Shown in pieces: positions 48,401-58,100 of a stretch of DNA of 64,000 nt. The notes below the pieces were generated by a model that saw only the letters and a program-made list of their open reading frames with translations, was not told the origin of the DNA and ran no database searches. Source of the DNA: Anodontia alba (taxonomy: Eukaryota; Mollusca; Bivalvia; Lucinida; Lucinidae); NCBI GenBank assembly GCA_964016985.1, contig OZ024825.1, positions 536,501 through 600,500 of the forward strand. Direction: 5' to 3'. Each line of letters begins with the position of its first letter. Position 1 is the stretch's first letter. The translations under genes were made by a program, and so were the position numbers.

Positions 48401-50430
48401 CTGGGTCTACACTGTTTGCTGAGGATTGTCTGTCCAAATATCCTTTTTTTCCCTTTCTCTGCAAGCTAACACTAAATGACCCTTAAAGGTTGGTATGTCA
48501 TTTAACAAACTTGGGGCAAATAAGTTAATGGTACCAGTAGTCAGTGACCAGCAAAACAAGGTACCTTATCCTACAGAATATTAGAATCAGACCAGACTCT
48601 CGTCCTTATTGATTGAGTTGAGGTGTGCCACCCAGTCAACCCATTAGGGTTATGTTGAGCTGGTCAGTTTACCTAACCACACATAATGACATTTCCTAGC
48701 AGGGCTTAGTCCTCTAAGCAGTTAACCAACTAGTGTCTGTGCACAGTCTTTTGCCAGAAACTGACAACTGCCCCTCTTGAATCAGCGGGAGAGAATGTCT
48801 GTAGAAAATATTTCATGATCAATTTCAACAAAAGAATGGTGCCATACTTGGGATTGAACCTGTGGCCTCCTGACCACCAGTTGGACACGCAGACAGTTGA
48901 TCCACTGAGGCCAGCCTCTACATCCTGAATGTCTACTCCTGGACCATTGTATACTAGATACTACATGGCCTGTAGATAAAAGGGTAATCTGGATAATTGG
49001 TCTTCTTATTTCTTAATGAATGTATACCATATTCAATCTAATTACCACATTGTGTAGTTAGGTTTATTAAAATTAAGTAATTTTTTATCCAGTTGGATAA
49101 ACTTGTACCAAAATATCCACATAATAAGGGCATGCGTCAAAGAAAGATCAACAGAGGACTTCATGAGAGATGTATTTAATGATGCTTATGCGACTTTTTT
49201 GTCTTTATAAAACATTGTTGGTACTCATTTGAATTGCCTTGACATGTTGATGCAAATCAAGAGAGTAGTGGCAACATATCCTTTTATAAAGAAGTAGATA
49301 AAAGTACATGGGCTTCAATCTGAAGAGTACAACATTGCTTGACTGTGCACTTATTGAGGCATGTGCTGTCATTAGATCTAATACAATATGTAAAAAATAC
49401 CTTGGTTGAAACCCTTCTAATGAGTACCCACAGTATATGCTTTTGTGGAGAAATATCAACAGTTTTGGTTGGAAATGGCACCTTATCTCATGCTATCTTA
49501 TCTAATGGTCTGACAATTCAGCAAACACAATTATCACAAGTCCCTACAACAACCCTAAATATCAGGTCACCTTTACAATTATCATAAGTGTTCTGTTTTT
49601 AAGGGGATCTGCCATTTTCACAGAAGGGACAGCTTTAATGACTTCCTGTTTGCTTTCCACCATGCCAAGCCCCTATGAAAAGAATTTGCTCCCAATATGT
49701 TCAGTAAATATCTTCCATGGTTTTAAAGTTACATGGCAGACAATTTCATTAGAAACAAAAATAATATATAGTTCTTGTTCTCTGAAAATTGTTGGAAGAA
49801 GCTTTATATTTTTACCAGCTTTCTTGAAGTATAACAGTTTGTGGTTAAAGAGTGGACACAAATACCATATGAACATTTAAAAAGTGACTAACTTTGTGAA
49901 AAATGAAAATAAAGTTATGGTTATTTTTCTCTGCACACTGACTGCAGACTGTGCAAAAACTATTCAAAATCACCAGTCAGACAAAGATTAAAATGTACTT
50001 GAAATTCTTAGAAAGTTTGCCGGACTGAACAAACCTTTTGTTTGACATGTACAGCAGTCCTACAGGTTTTGCATAGACTGTGACTGATGATGCTATATGC
50101 ACATATGAAGTTTCAAGACATACCTATCACCAAATATTCCTTTTTAATCCTGGTCCTGCTTAACGCAATTATGTGCTGCCTTTGTAAATATAAATCCAGA
50201 TCTGGATCTGCACTGCATGTCATTAAGTGTGTGAATTTGTATCAACAACCTGGATCAAGTAATCTTGGCTTAAAGTTAGAAGTGGGTGTGACATCTATTA
50301 TTTTGTGTATTTTCAGATTGATATTGACAGATCTGATACAAGATTACATCATTTTCGCCAAAATACACCAATAACAAAGTATATGGATGCTGCTTGGAGA
50401 ATCAAGGAACAGACAGAAAATCTAAATTAA
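45271..50430 (+). CDS. cfap144: Cilia- and flagella-associated protein 144 (FAM183 family), complete
   Basis: Small microtubule-associated protein of motile cilia. Four exons join in phase: 45271-45400, 47398-47457, 48149-48252 and 50317-50430; together 408 nt, 135 residues, the size usual for the family. Hallmarks are KEQRHQKLYTNYSVNPFNKT across the exon 1/2 junction, HVITGKPNSSHD, YPQTEAQEVGWITRPL in exon 3 and TRLHHFRQNTPITKYMDAAW in exon 4. The ATG has a good context (AAGATGG) and an upstream CpG-richer region. Intron 1 contains a mariner fossil, intron 3 a SINE and MITEs, and a worn MITE abuts the exon 4 acceptor. The first AATAAA in the downstream flank is near 52232. Tail to tail with ebp2. 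Confidence 0.93.
45861..46941 (-). pseudogene. Mariner-like transposase fossil in cfap144 intron 1
   Basis: The 5' part near 46941-46700 has MDSMSEEQTSVIKFLLVEG, then a shifted STFYSWVSQFREGRTSTRDK. The 3' part near 46091-45861 has LSHPPFSQDLAPTTF, where the family has a catalytic Asp. Poly-T and many frame breaks separate them. No termini were matched. Confidence 0.75.
46942..47397. other. cfap144 intron 1, remainder
   Basis: A small part of a family D hairpin may lie near 47260-47300 (TTTTCATGGAGATATAAG). Nothing else is seen. Confidence 0.4.
47398..47457 (+). CDS. cfap144: cfap144 exon 2
   Basis: The acceptor is TTGTTTCAG and the donor GTAAGT. 60 nt, phase 1 to phase 1: HVITGKPNSSHDTEEGEED. 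Confidence 0.92.
47505..47660. mobile_element. Hairpin MITE family D in cfap144 intron 2
   Basis: The arms GTGGGCACTCACTAGAAGTG / CACTTCTTATGAGTACCCAC are around CCTCATTGAGG. CTGATCTGGAGCTATG closes it. Confidence 0.85.
48149..48252 (+). CDS. cfap144: cfap144 exon 3
   Basis: The acceptor is TTGTTTCAG and the donor GTGAGT. Encodes HFKKVISRAGLEPVKKYTYP then QTEAQEVGWITRPL, the family core. Confidence 0.94.
48253..50144. other. cfap144 intron 3 with SINE and MITEs
   Basis: It holds a family C-like hairpin (48350-48420: AACAATGTAGGTCC / GGTCTACACTGTTTGC), a minus-strand family G SINE (about 48610-48918) and a diverged family D hairpin (49200-49460). Open frames near 49200-49880 are not convincing genes. 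Confidence 0.6.
48610..48918 (-). mobile_element. SINE family G in cfap144 intron 3
   Basis: A complete but worn body, with ACTTGGGATTGAACCTGTGG as the B-box area and CCACTGAGGCCAGCC at the head. Confidence 0.8.
50145..50316 (+). mobile_element. Worn family A MITE ending at the cfap144 exon 4 acceptor
   Basis: It matches the family A consensus along most of its length (ATCCTGGTCCTGC, GATCTGGATCTGCACTG, GTCATTAAGTGTGTGAATTT, TGGATCAAGTAATCT, GTTAGAAGTGGG). Its last recognisable part runs into GTGTATTTTCAG, the acceptor. The right TTAA end is absent. Confidence 0.65.
50317..50430 (+). CDS. cfap144: cfap144 exon 4 with stop codon
   Basis: The acceptor is GTATTTTCAG. 37 codons from IDIDRSDTRLHHFRQNTP to EQTENLN, then TAA at 50428-50430. 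The acceptor lies at the edge of a worn family A MITE. Confidence 0.93.
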   Translation: MDIDRSDTRLHHFRQNTPITKYMDAAWRIKEQTENLN

Positions 50431-50543
50431 ATTGTTGGATAGTGTACTTTATTTGCCCTAAATATTTGACATCTTAACCCCTTATCATATTTGTCCTGTT
50501 TGAACAAGTCCATTTTCTGCCTTTCGATTAGTCTAAAAACTGC

Positions 50544-50787
50544 TGGCCCAGTTGTTCAAAACTAGCAATGTAATTAGTTAACATACTGTTAAAACTTTGA
50601 TCATTAAATATGGTATATATGCTAATATTTTTGTTGAAAAAATGTGAGTAGCTTTTGCATTTGCAAAAGCTACTCACAGTTTTTCAGCAAAAATACCTGT
50701 GAATTTGGTATCATACTTGCTAGAACAGTTATAATTTTGACCACTCACGACCTTGTTAAGCTAATGATGCTTTGAACAACAGGGCCC
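50544..50787. mobile_element. Hairpin MITE family L
   Basis: The ends GGCCCAGTTGTTCAAA and TTTGAACAACAGGGCCC are inverted. The centre is the palindrome GAGTAGCTTTTGCA / TGCAAAAGCTACTC. A second copy is at 61859-62101. Confidence 0.85.
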
Positions 50788-51287
50788 TGGATGTGTGGCA
50801 AACATTGTAGACCCACATTGTAGACAGAATGTAGCGTCTGATCTGGGTCAGCACTGTTTGCTCAAACCTGTCTGTCAGAATACTGAGGGTAAACATGGTA
50901 TATTAAAACAAAATTTAACTATCATAAATGAAATAATCAGAGGAAAATATATGTGTACTAGATGGCATAGGTGACCAAACCAGACCAGACTATCCTGCCC
51001 TTCTGCTTTAAGAGGACTATACAAACTTGGTAGATTTCCATCATTTTTTTACAAGGGAGACAACTTTGTTTATGACTTCCTGTTTGCTTTCCTGCACACC
51101 AAGTCCCTTCTCAAAAGGGATCTGCTCTAAAAGGAAAGAATTTGCTCACTTTCAGAAGAGAGCTAAACCGATTTTTGAAAGAGTTGCCTTCCTTGAAAGA
51201 GCCCTTGGACATGTGTGGCCAGCACAGACACAGATCAGCCTGAGTGTCGAGTCTGAGCAGTGTCTCTGCTGCAATCACTTTGAATAG
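50788..51287. other. Downstream flank of cfap144
   Basis: A family C-like hairpin lies near 50790-50870. The rest is unassigned. Confidence 0.45.
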
Positions 51288-51517
51288 CTAACCCATTATA
51301 GACTGAATAGACTCCCCCATACTATATATTGGAAGAGTCCCAATTTCAATTTTAGGTACGTTCGGCCATGAGATTTAGATATTTCTAGAGAAAAATGGCT
51401 GAACTATTTGCAAACAGTGGAGACCCAGATCAGCCGCCACATTTTGTGGCGGCTGATCTGGGTCTGCACTATTTGCCAGTTTACCCTTTAAGGGGTCTCC
51501 AGAGTACAATGGGTTAA
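51288..51517. mobile_element. piggyBac-type MITE, family B
   Basis: It opens CTAACCCATTATAGACTGAA and closes ACAATGGGTTAA. The centre is AGCCGCCACATTTTGTGGCG with CCCAGATC / GATCTGGG arms. Confidence 0.88.
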
Positions 51518-53000
51518 GAATCTAAGGTTTCTTTGAGTGGACAGTAACAACTGATCATTTTAAGCAGATGTGCTGGTTGGTTAGGTCTTCCCTGGGCACA
51601 CAGTCATGTTCAGAGGTACATTATCTTACAGCTCATATTTATGTCCTCGGGGACAAGCATTGTGGTGTTTTAAAAACTTTAATAGGATATATTCATGGGT
51701 ATTATATTTGATACGGCTGGTAATTTTCCCTGTACATGTATATTATTACTTTAAAATACAATCTGAAACTGAACATAAAACTAAACATTAATCCACCATG
51801 AACATTTTATTATTACTGAATGTAAACTGAGATTCTACCAGTGAATGGTACTGATACAAAGCATGGTCTGGTTTACAATATTTATGTATGCCATTTGGTA
51901 CTTTTTAACCAAATCAAATCAATGTTTAAATTTAAAGACTCTTCAGTGAAATAATATTTGCAAAGAAAAACCTGTTCTCTTTTCAGTTTTTTGTCAGTCA
52001 GTGTTAGAAGAAAAAGGACAAAAAGTCAGTGTGGTTTTACTCTTATTTTTTTTTTTAAGTATAAAAAGAAGCGATAAAACAAAACAAAAACAGGAGGTAT
52101 TGTAAGAACTGTTCGATTATATAAATTCAAAAGTAAAAATTCATTATTTGAATGCCCATTCTTTAGATGTATTTATGATGATTACATTATGTACAAAGTA
52201 AATTAGTTGAGAGATGCATTGTTCAATTGTAAATAAATTTATGTCAGTATTTACTGTATATGCAAGATGTTGGTGTATAAAGAAAATGAATCTGTGTTAA
52301 GCTATACAAGTCTTTCAGACAGAGAGAACTATTGGCACATTTTAACTCTCTTTTCAAGCATTTTCAAGCATGTCTCCTCATTTCTTTGTATTTTGTGTCA
52401 ATTAAAGTTTGGTTGACATTCTTGATTCATCCTGCTGTGTCCAAGTATACCTCTCGAATTTGCCAAGCATTAGTCTTATGCAAGTTCTGTATCAAAATGT
52501 TTTAATGTATGTATGGTAGCACCTAAACTAATGCTCACATTTAAATTGGTTTTTCAGCTCTAAAATTTGATTAAGACCAAGATTTGGATTGAGAACCATA
52601 TAAGCAATTGGTCAATGTTTGTGCTGATTGCCATTCTTTTAGTACTTTTGGACATATTTATAAAGTACCATAATAATCCTAAGTATTGGGACAGATAGGC
52701 CTTTGCAAACAGAGTAGACCCAGATCAGATGCTGCAGAATGTGGCATCTGATAAGGGTCTAAATTGTTTGCCATACATACAGCAATATTTTATATACATC
52801 AACGGATAGTAGAATGGACAATTTCAAATTTTAGGACAAGTATTGTAAGTAGATAATGTGTCCCAATATTTAGAGTAAATGTGGAGTCCAATGGACTGTC
52901 ATATTTAAGGATATAGAATTAAGCGGTCCATATATTCAGTATAACTATGGAAAACTTGTTTTCCTTAATTTTCAATGTAAACAGAAATTGTGCGTAGCTC
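51518..53000. other. Flank with possible 3' end signals and a family C hairpin
   Basis: AATAAA occurs near 52232. A hairpin CAGATCAGATGCTGC / GTGGCATCTGATAAG lies near 52720-52760. No coding signal is seen. Confidence 0.45.
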
Positions 53001-54020
53001 CAGATAAGAGGAGTGTAAGGCTGATTTTCTCTTTTCATTTCTCCATGAAAACATACATGTATGTTGTGGGTACCCATTAGAAGTGCCTCAGTGACATGCT
53101 TCTAATGAGTACCCCCAAGATACATGTTCATGGGGAAATAAGAAAAAATACCAACAACATAGGTAAAAAAAGTATATTGTCTGGAGCTATGTTTGTCATT
53201 CAAATTTTCTCCGTTTGAAAAGGATTGATTTGAATTGAAAGTCAAGCCATATTTCCTTTAGAGAAATGTCACTGTTGTTTGTTAATTTTGCAAGCTAAAG
53301 TTAATTTGGTGGTACTGTGAATTACTAATAACAGCACTGCATTTCAGAAAAGCTTTATATATATTTATAACCTATCCTTTTACACTGCCAAGTCACTATA
53401 GATAAAAAGATACAGTTGGTGATAAGTTGGAGCTTTTTATTTGGTTTAATTTTGGACCAACAATTTTTAAGTATGTTGTTGGGTCCCCACCAACATACTT
53501 TAAAATTGTTGGTCCAACAGGGGTATAAATATTACGATTGCCCCGTCAGGTATGGCTCCAGATAAGCACCGAAAATTACTGATACTTTTATCATTTCTCC
53601 AAGAAAACATATGTTGTGGATACTCATTAAAAACACCTTGCCAAGGTGCTTTTGATGAGTACCTCAGCATGTGTTTTCTTATTTCTCCATCAAAACATTT
53701 GTGGGTAGGGTAAATCCTAAAATTTTGTACACCAAAATGTCTGACAAAATGGAATATGCAAACAGTGCAGATTCAGATCAGACTGCTCCTGAGCAGTCTG
53801 ATCAGGTTATACATTGTTTGCCATTCCGCTAATTATTTTAAGACAACTGCATAAAAAGCAAAAAAAAAAATCAAATAAGTGTTCAATTTTTTTTATATTA
53901 ACCATACTCATTGAAAGCCTCAGAGAGGCACATCTGTTTGAGTTTCCACAATGTATTTTCATGGAAAAATATCACTGCATCTTGCTTGGAAAACAGTGCC
54001 TTATCTGGAGCCATAATATG
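53000..54020. mobile_element. Cluster of hairpin MITEs (families D and C)
   Basis: D at about 53010-53200; a perfect hairpin GGACCAACAATTTT / AAAATTGTTGGTCC near 53450-53520; D at 53555-53715; C at 53690-53830 with AGTGCAGATTCAGATCAG / CTGATCAGGTTATACATT around CTCCTGAGCAG; a closing D-like end at 53999 (TTATCTGGAGCCATAA). The order suggests C inserted into D. Confidence 0.7.
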
Positions 54021-54059
54021 ACCAGCTAGAATGGATATAATTGCTTTGCATGCTGGAAG

Positions 54060-54725
54060 AAAATTTCAGTAGACATTCTGAAATATTTTTCATACTTTTT
54101 CCCAGAAAATAGTCTTTGACATTTCATGAAAATTGTCACTAGGAGACAGTTTGCATGAAATGTCAAAATATAAGTTAACATAGACAGGAAACACCACAAT
54201 CACAAAGCACAGCCCTTCCTGCATCAAAAGAAGGAGACATGAGGAAAAAATGACAACACAAATGCCCGATATGAAACCAAGGATGCACAAAGAACTGCAA
54301 TTGAAGAACCATCTTAGAATAGTCAATAGGAAAACTTTTGGGGCCTAACCCTTCTCTTGCTGACCACAACATGCCCTGTCTTAGCAAACAGTATAGATCC
54401 AGATCAGTTGGCTTCTGAAGAAGCCAACTGATCTGGATCTGCACTGTTTGTCATTAAATATGTGAATTTCTATCAAAAACCCGGATCAAGTAATCTCATT
54501 GGCTGGAAATTAGAAATGGGCGTGGCATCTTAATTATTTCAGTAAGGCAAGGGTTAAACCAGTTTCACTTGAGCGAATCCTCACCCTTATCTCCTGATGC
54601 AGCTCGAAACAATACAAAGAGAAAGCAAAGTGGGTAGCCATTGAAGAAGATGACCACAATGCTAGAATCACAACATGAAAACAGTAAGCAAGGTGGGCAA
54701 CCATATAGTGGGTGACCACAATGCT
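54060..54725. mobile_element. Inverted repeat, family F copy 6 and family A MITE (54346-54557)
   Basis: 54060-54180 is the TGAAATGTCAAA inverted repeat. 54180-54335 is a worn family F unit. 54346-54557 is a full family A MITE (TAACCCTTCTCTTGCTG to AAGGCAAGGGTTAA). 54590-54720 matches the upstream module of F copy 3, so the MITE probably split copy 6. Confidence 0.7.
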
Positions 54726-55095
54726 AGAATTACAAGGAAAATGCTAAGCATTAAAATATCCACCTTGGAACGGACAGCAATATAAACCACTGCAAGACAT
54801 AAACAAGTTTTATTTGCACAAAAATTCATCCTTAATTCTGATGCAGACCAAATTACAAATTTATAGTTATATGGTCTGCATAGGGGTCCTCTACCTCATC
54901 TGTGAATCATCACAGCCTATTTTCTGGAATGTCAATGCCTATTCTCTGGGAAATATAACTTTGATATGGAAAAAGAAAAAAAAAATCACCAACATGTGGT
55001 CTGCTGAATTAGTGGTACAAGTTTCAAGTGTGAGATAACATAAAATCAGAAATCTAAAAGAATGAAAAACACTGCCAGTGATGACTATTTTTCAA

Positions 55096-55101
55096 TTTAT
55101 T
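55096..55101 (-). terminator. ebp2: Candidate polyadenylation signal of ebp2
   Basis: AATAAA on the minus strand, 26 nt past the stop codon. A short 3' UTR is plausible. Confidence 0.55.
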
Positions 55102-55126
55102 TTCACATCTATGTTTATAACAAATA

Positions 55127-55192
55127 TTATCTTCTTTTATTCTTGATTTTCATTCGTTTTGACTTTCCTGGTCTCTGTAACTTGCCTTTACC
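55127..55192 (-). CDS. ebp2: ebp2 last exon with stop
   Basis: The acceptor is TATTCTTCAG. 21 codons, GKGKLQRPGKSKRMKIKNKR then R, TAA at 55129-55127. The basic tail is typical of the family. Confidence 0.9.
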   Translation of the reverse strand, partial: GKGKLQRPGKSKRMKIKNKRR

Positions 55193-58100
55193 CTGAAGAA
55201 TAAAACCAGGTAAAATATGATCATTGATATAAAGAAGTATTCAGATACATGTCAATACTGACTGATTTCTCCATGGAAACCTGTGTTGTATGATCTCAGT
55301 AAAATCATTTGTTTGGTGAGACCCCACAATGTAGGCTTTTAATTATAACATAAAAACATTTTCTTTTCAAATAAACAGTTTCTAACCTCTGCATCAGAGA
55401 AGATTCCAACGAGATCACTCAGCAAATGAGAGAACGACTTAAACCTTGAAGCTCTGAGTAAAATTTGAGCAGACAACATTCTCAAATCATTTAGCAGACA
55501 ATTCACACAAAATGGCAAGCCTTAGAAAAATAAAACAAAAATTGGATGTTGTCTGCTGCTGTCATGATTGGCTTGAGGAGGAGGTGTTTGATGATAATTC
55601 TGGGATACGTTTTCTTACTTCCTCATAAAAACATATGTTGTGGGTACTCAGAAGTGCTTTGATGAACTGGCGAAAATTATCTCAGAATTATTATCCAGTT
55701 CTTATCCTTAACAAGCCCAAATGAACAAGTTTCCTTCTAGATTGAAAAATATCAACTAATATTTGTAACATGTATGGCAAAAAGAATGAAAATTCCGACT
55801 GTATCTAGACAAATGTTGAGACACTCAGCAGCTAATGTAACAAGCTGCTCCACTGACATCACATTTCTGGTCTGAAATGAATGCATTGCATATTTATTGA
55901 TTGCGTAAGACATAAACATACATTCTAGTATTCATTAGAAGTTAGTGCCTCAGTGAGGCATTTCTAATTAGTGCCTCTGCACTTCTAATGAGTACCCATA
56001 ACATGTATTTTGTGGAGAAATATAAAAAGTATCAATACTTTTTGGAAGAAAAACAAAACCCTAATCTGGAGCTATGATATAGAATCAAAATAAACACTTT
56101 AACCAGAAATATTAAAAGAGATGGAAGAATGAATAGATCTGATGAAAGCTACATATTCCCTTGCATATTTCCTATACAGGTGTACAAACAACCCTGAGAC
56201 TCAAAAGACACGTCTATAAATGAGCAATTTGTTCCTTCAAGAGTAGCCCCAATAAAAGGAGGAAACTATTTCCATATCAGAATTAAATCCCTTGACAGTG
56301 TATTCATTCCCCATAACAGACATGTATACGTGAAGACCAAGACTGGCCACACATCCACCAACTCTGACTGAGACCTTTACTTTGCTCCCATAGATTTTAC
56401 AGTAAGATTCTATAAGTGAACAGGGGACACCCTAAATCAGATGGCATTGAAGTAAGGTTTTGGAAATTGTGCTGTTTTTAATAAAAAAGTATTCATATTT
56501 TGCATAATCCTCCACAAAAACGTGGGGCCTCACCGGATCACTTCTAATGATGACAATATATGCACTGAACAGATATTCTGACTGTATCTCTGTAATACAG
56601 TAATGTGCCTTCCTACCAATGGGAGACGGTAGTCAGTTAACTCCCCACTGTGATCTCTGTAAATAAGTAGGTCCAACTGGTTTCCTCTACTTTATAATTA
56701 ACATCTCCATTAAGTATAGTTTCCCCTTTTTTGCATATATAACTTACTTAGCGTGGACATATGATAATAAAGCTTCCAAAGTATATAACATGAATAAAAT
56801 TAAAAGTCAGTTAAATTCCACTGAAGACCTATGATAAAAACAAAGGATTCCAATTAGAAGAACCTAGATAGAATTCGGTTTATCTTGCACTTTACCTATC
56901 AAAAGAGATAACAGAAAAACTAGTTATCTCTTAACCCAATGTAGTCTGGAGACCCCTAAAAGGGTAATTGGTAAACAGTGCAGACCCAGATCAGATGCCG
57001 CAGAAGGTGACATCTGATCAGGATCTTCACTGTTTGCAAATAGTTTAGTCATTTTTCTCTGGGAATATCTAAATCTCATAACGGGCATACCCAAAACTGA
57101 AATTTGACTCTTTCAATATATAGTGTGAGGGGAATCTATTCAGTCTACAATGGGTTAATGAAAATGGAACAACCTTCAGTGAATCTTGAAAACAAGACTG
57201 ACAGTATTTACCTTCTTTTTATTGAATCCGGGCTTGCTTTGATGTACTTTGGAGCTGAAATCAGACATATCTCTAGCACTGTCAGCTGTATTTAACTTGC
57301 TACGTTTCTTTTGTCCTCCATGACCATATTTGCTGTTCTTGTATTGTCGTTTCTTGTTGGCACTACAAAACCAAAAAGTAATTTATAAAACTGCATTTAT
57401 TTCTTGTTACTCTTACAGCTTCCCAATGCTTTATAACTGGTCATACTTGCTCCAGAAAAGATATTTTCTTATTTTTATGACGAAAAAATATTTTCTTATT
57501 TCTATGACGAAAACATAAGTTGTGGGTACTCATAAGAACTACCTCAATAAGAAGTGTCTCAATAAGTGCTTCTAATGATAACACACAACATATGTTTTTG
57601 TGGAGAAATAAGAAAAACATCAACTTTGTTTTGATTGAAAACAAAACAAAACAAACATCCCAGCAGGCACACAACATCAAAATGACGTCGTATCAACGTC
57701 AATGCAACGTGATCACGTCGCATCGACGTTGATACGACGTCATTTCAACGTTGTGTGCCCACTGGGATCATATCTGGAGCTAAGTTAGAAACAACAACAA
57801 CAGGCATGTAAGTGGTGCAATTACTTTAGGTTCATATACTATACAATGTTAACCTTTGTCCTGCTGAATAAATTAAGACGCCATGCCTACGTCTAATTTT
57901 CAGCCTATCAGATTACTTGATCCATATTATTCTATAAATTCACATACTAAATGACAAACAGTGCAGATCCAGATCAGCTGGCTTCTGAAGAAGGGTTAAG
58001 ATATATATTTGTTTCATGTCATGAGAAAAGGGCTTTATTGCATAGGAAGACAGGCAAGGTCTAGATCTGCATGAGCCTTTGTTCAGTCTGAACAGCATCC

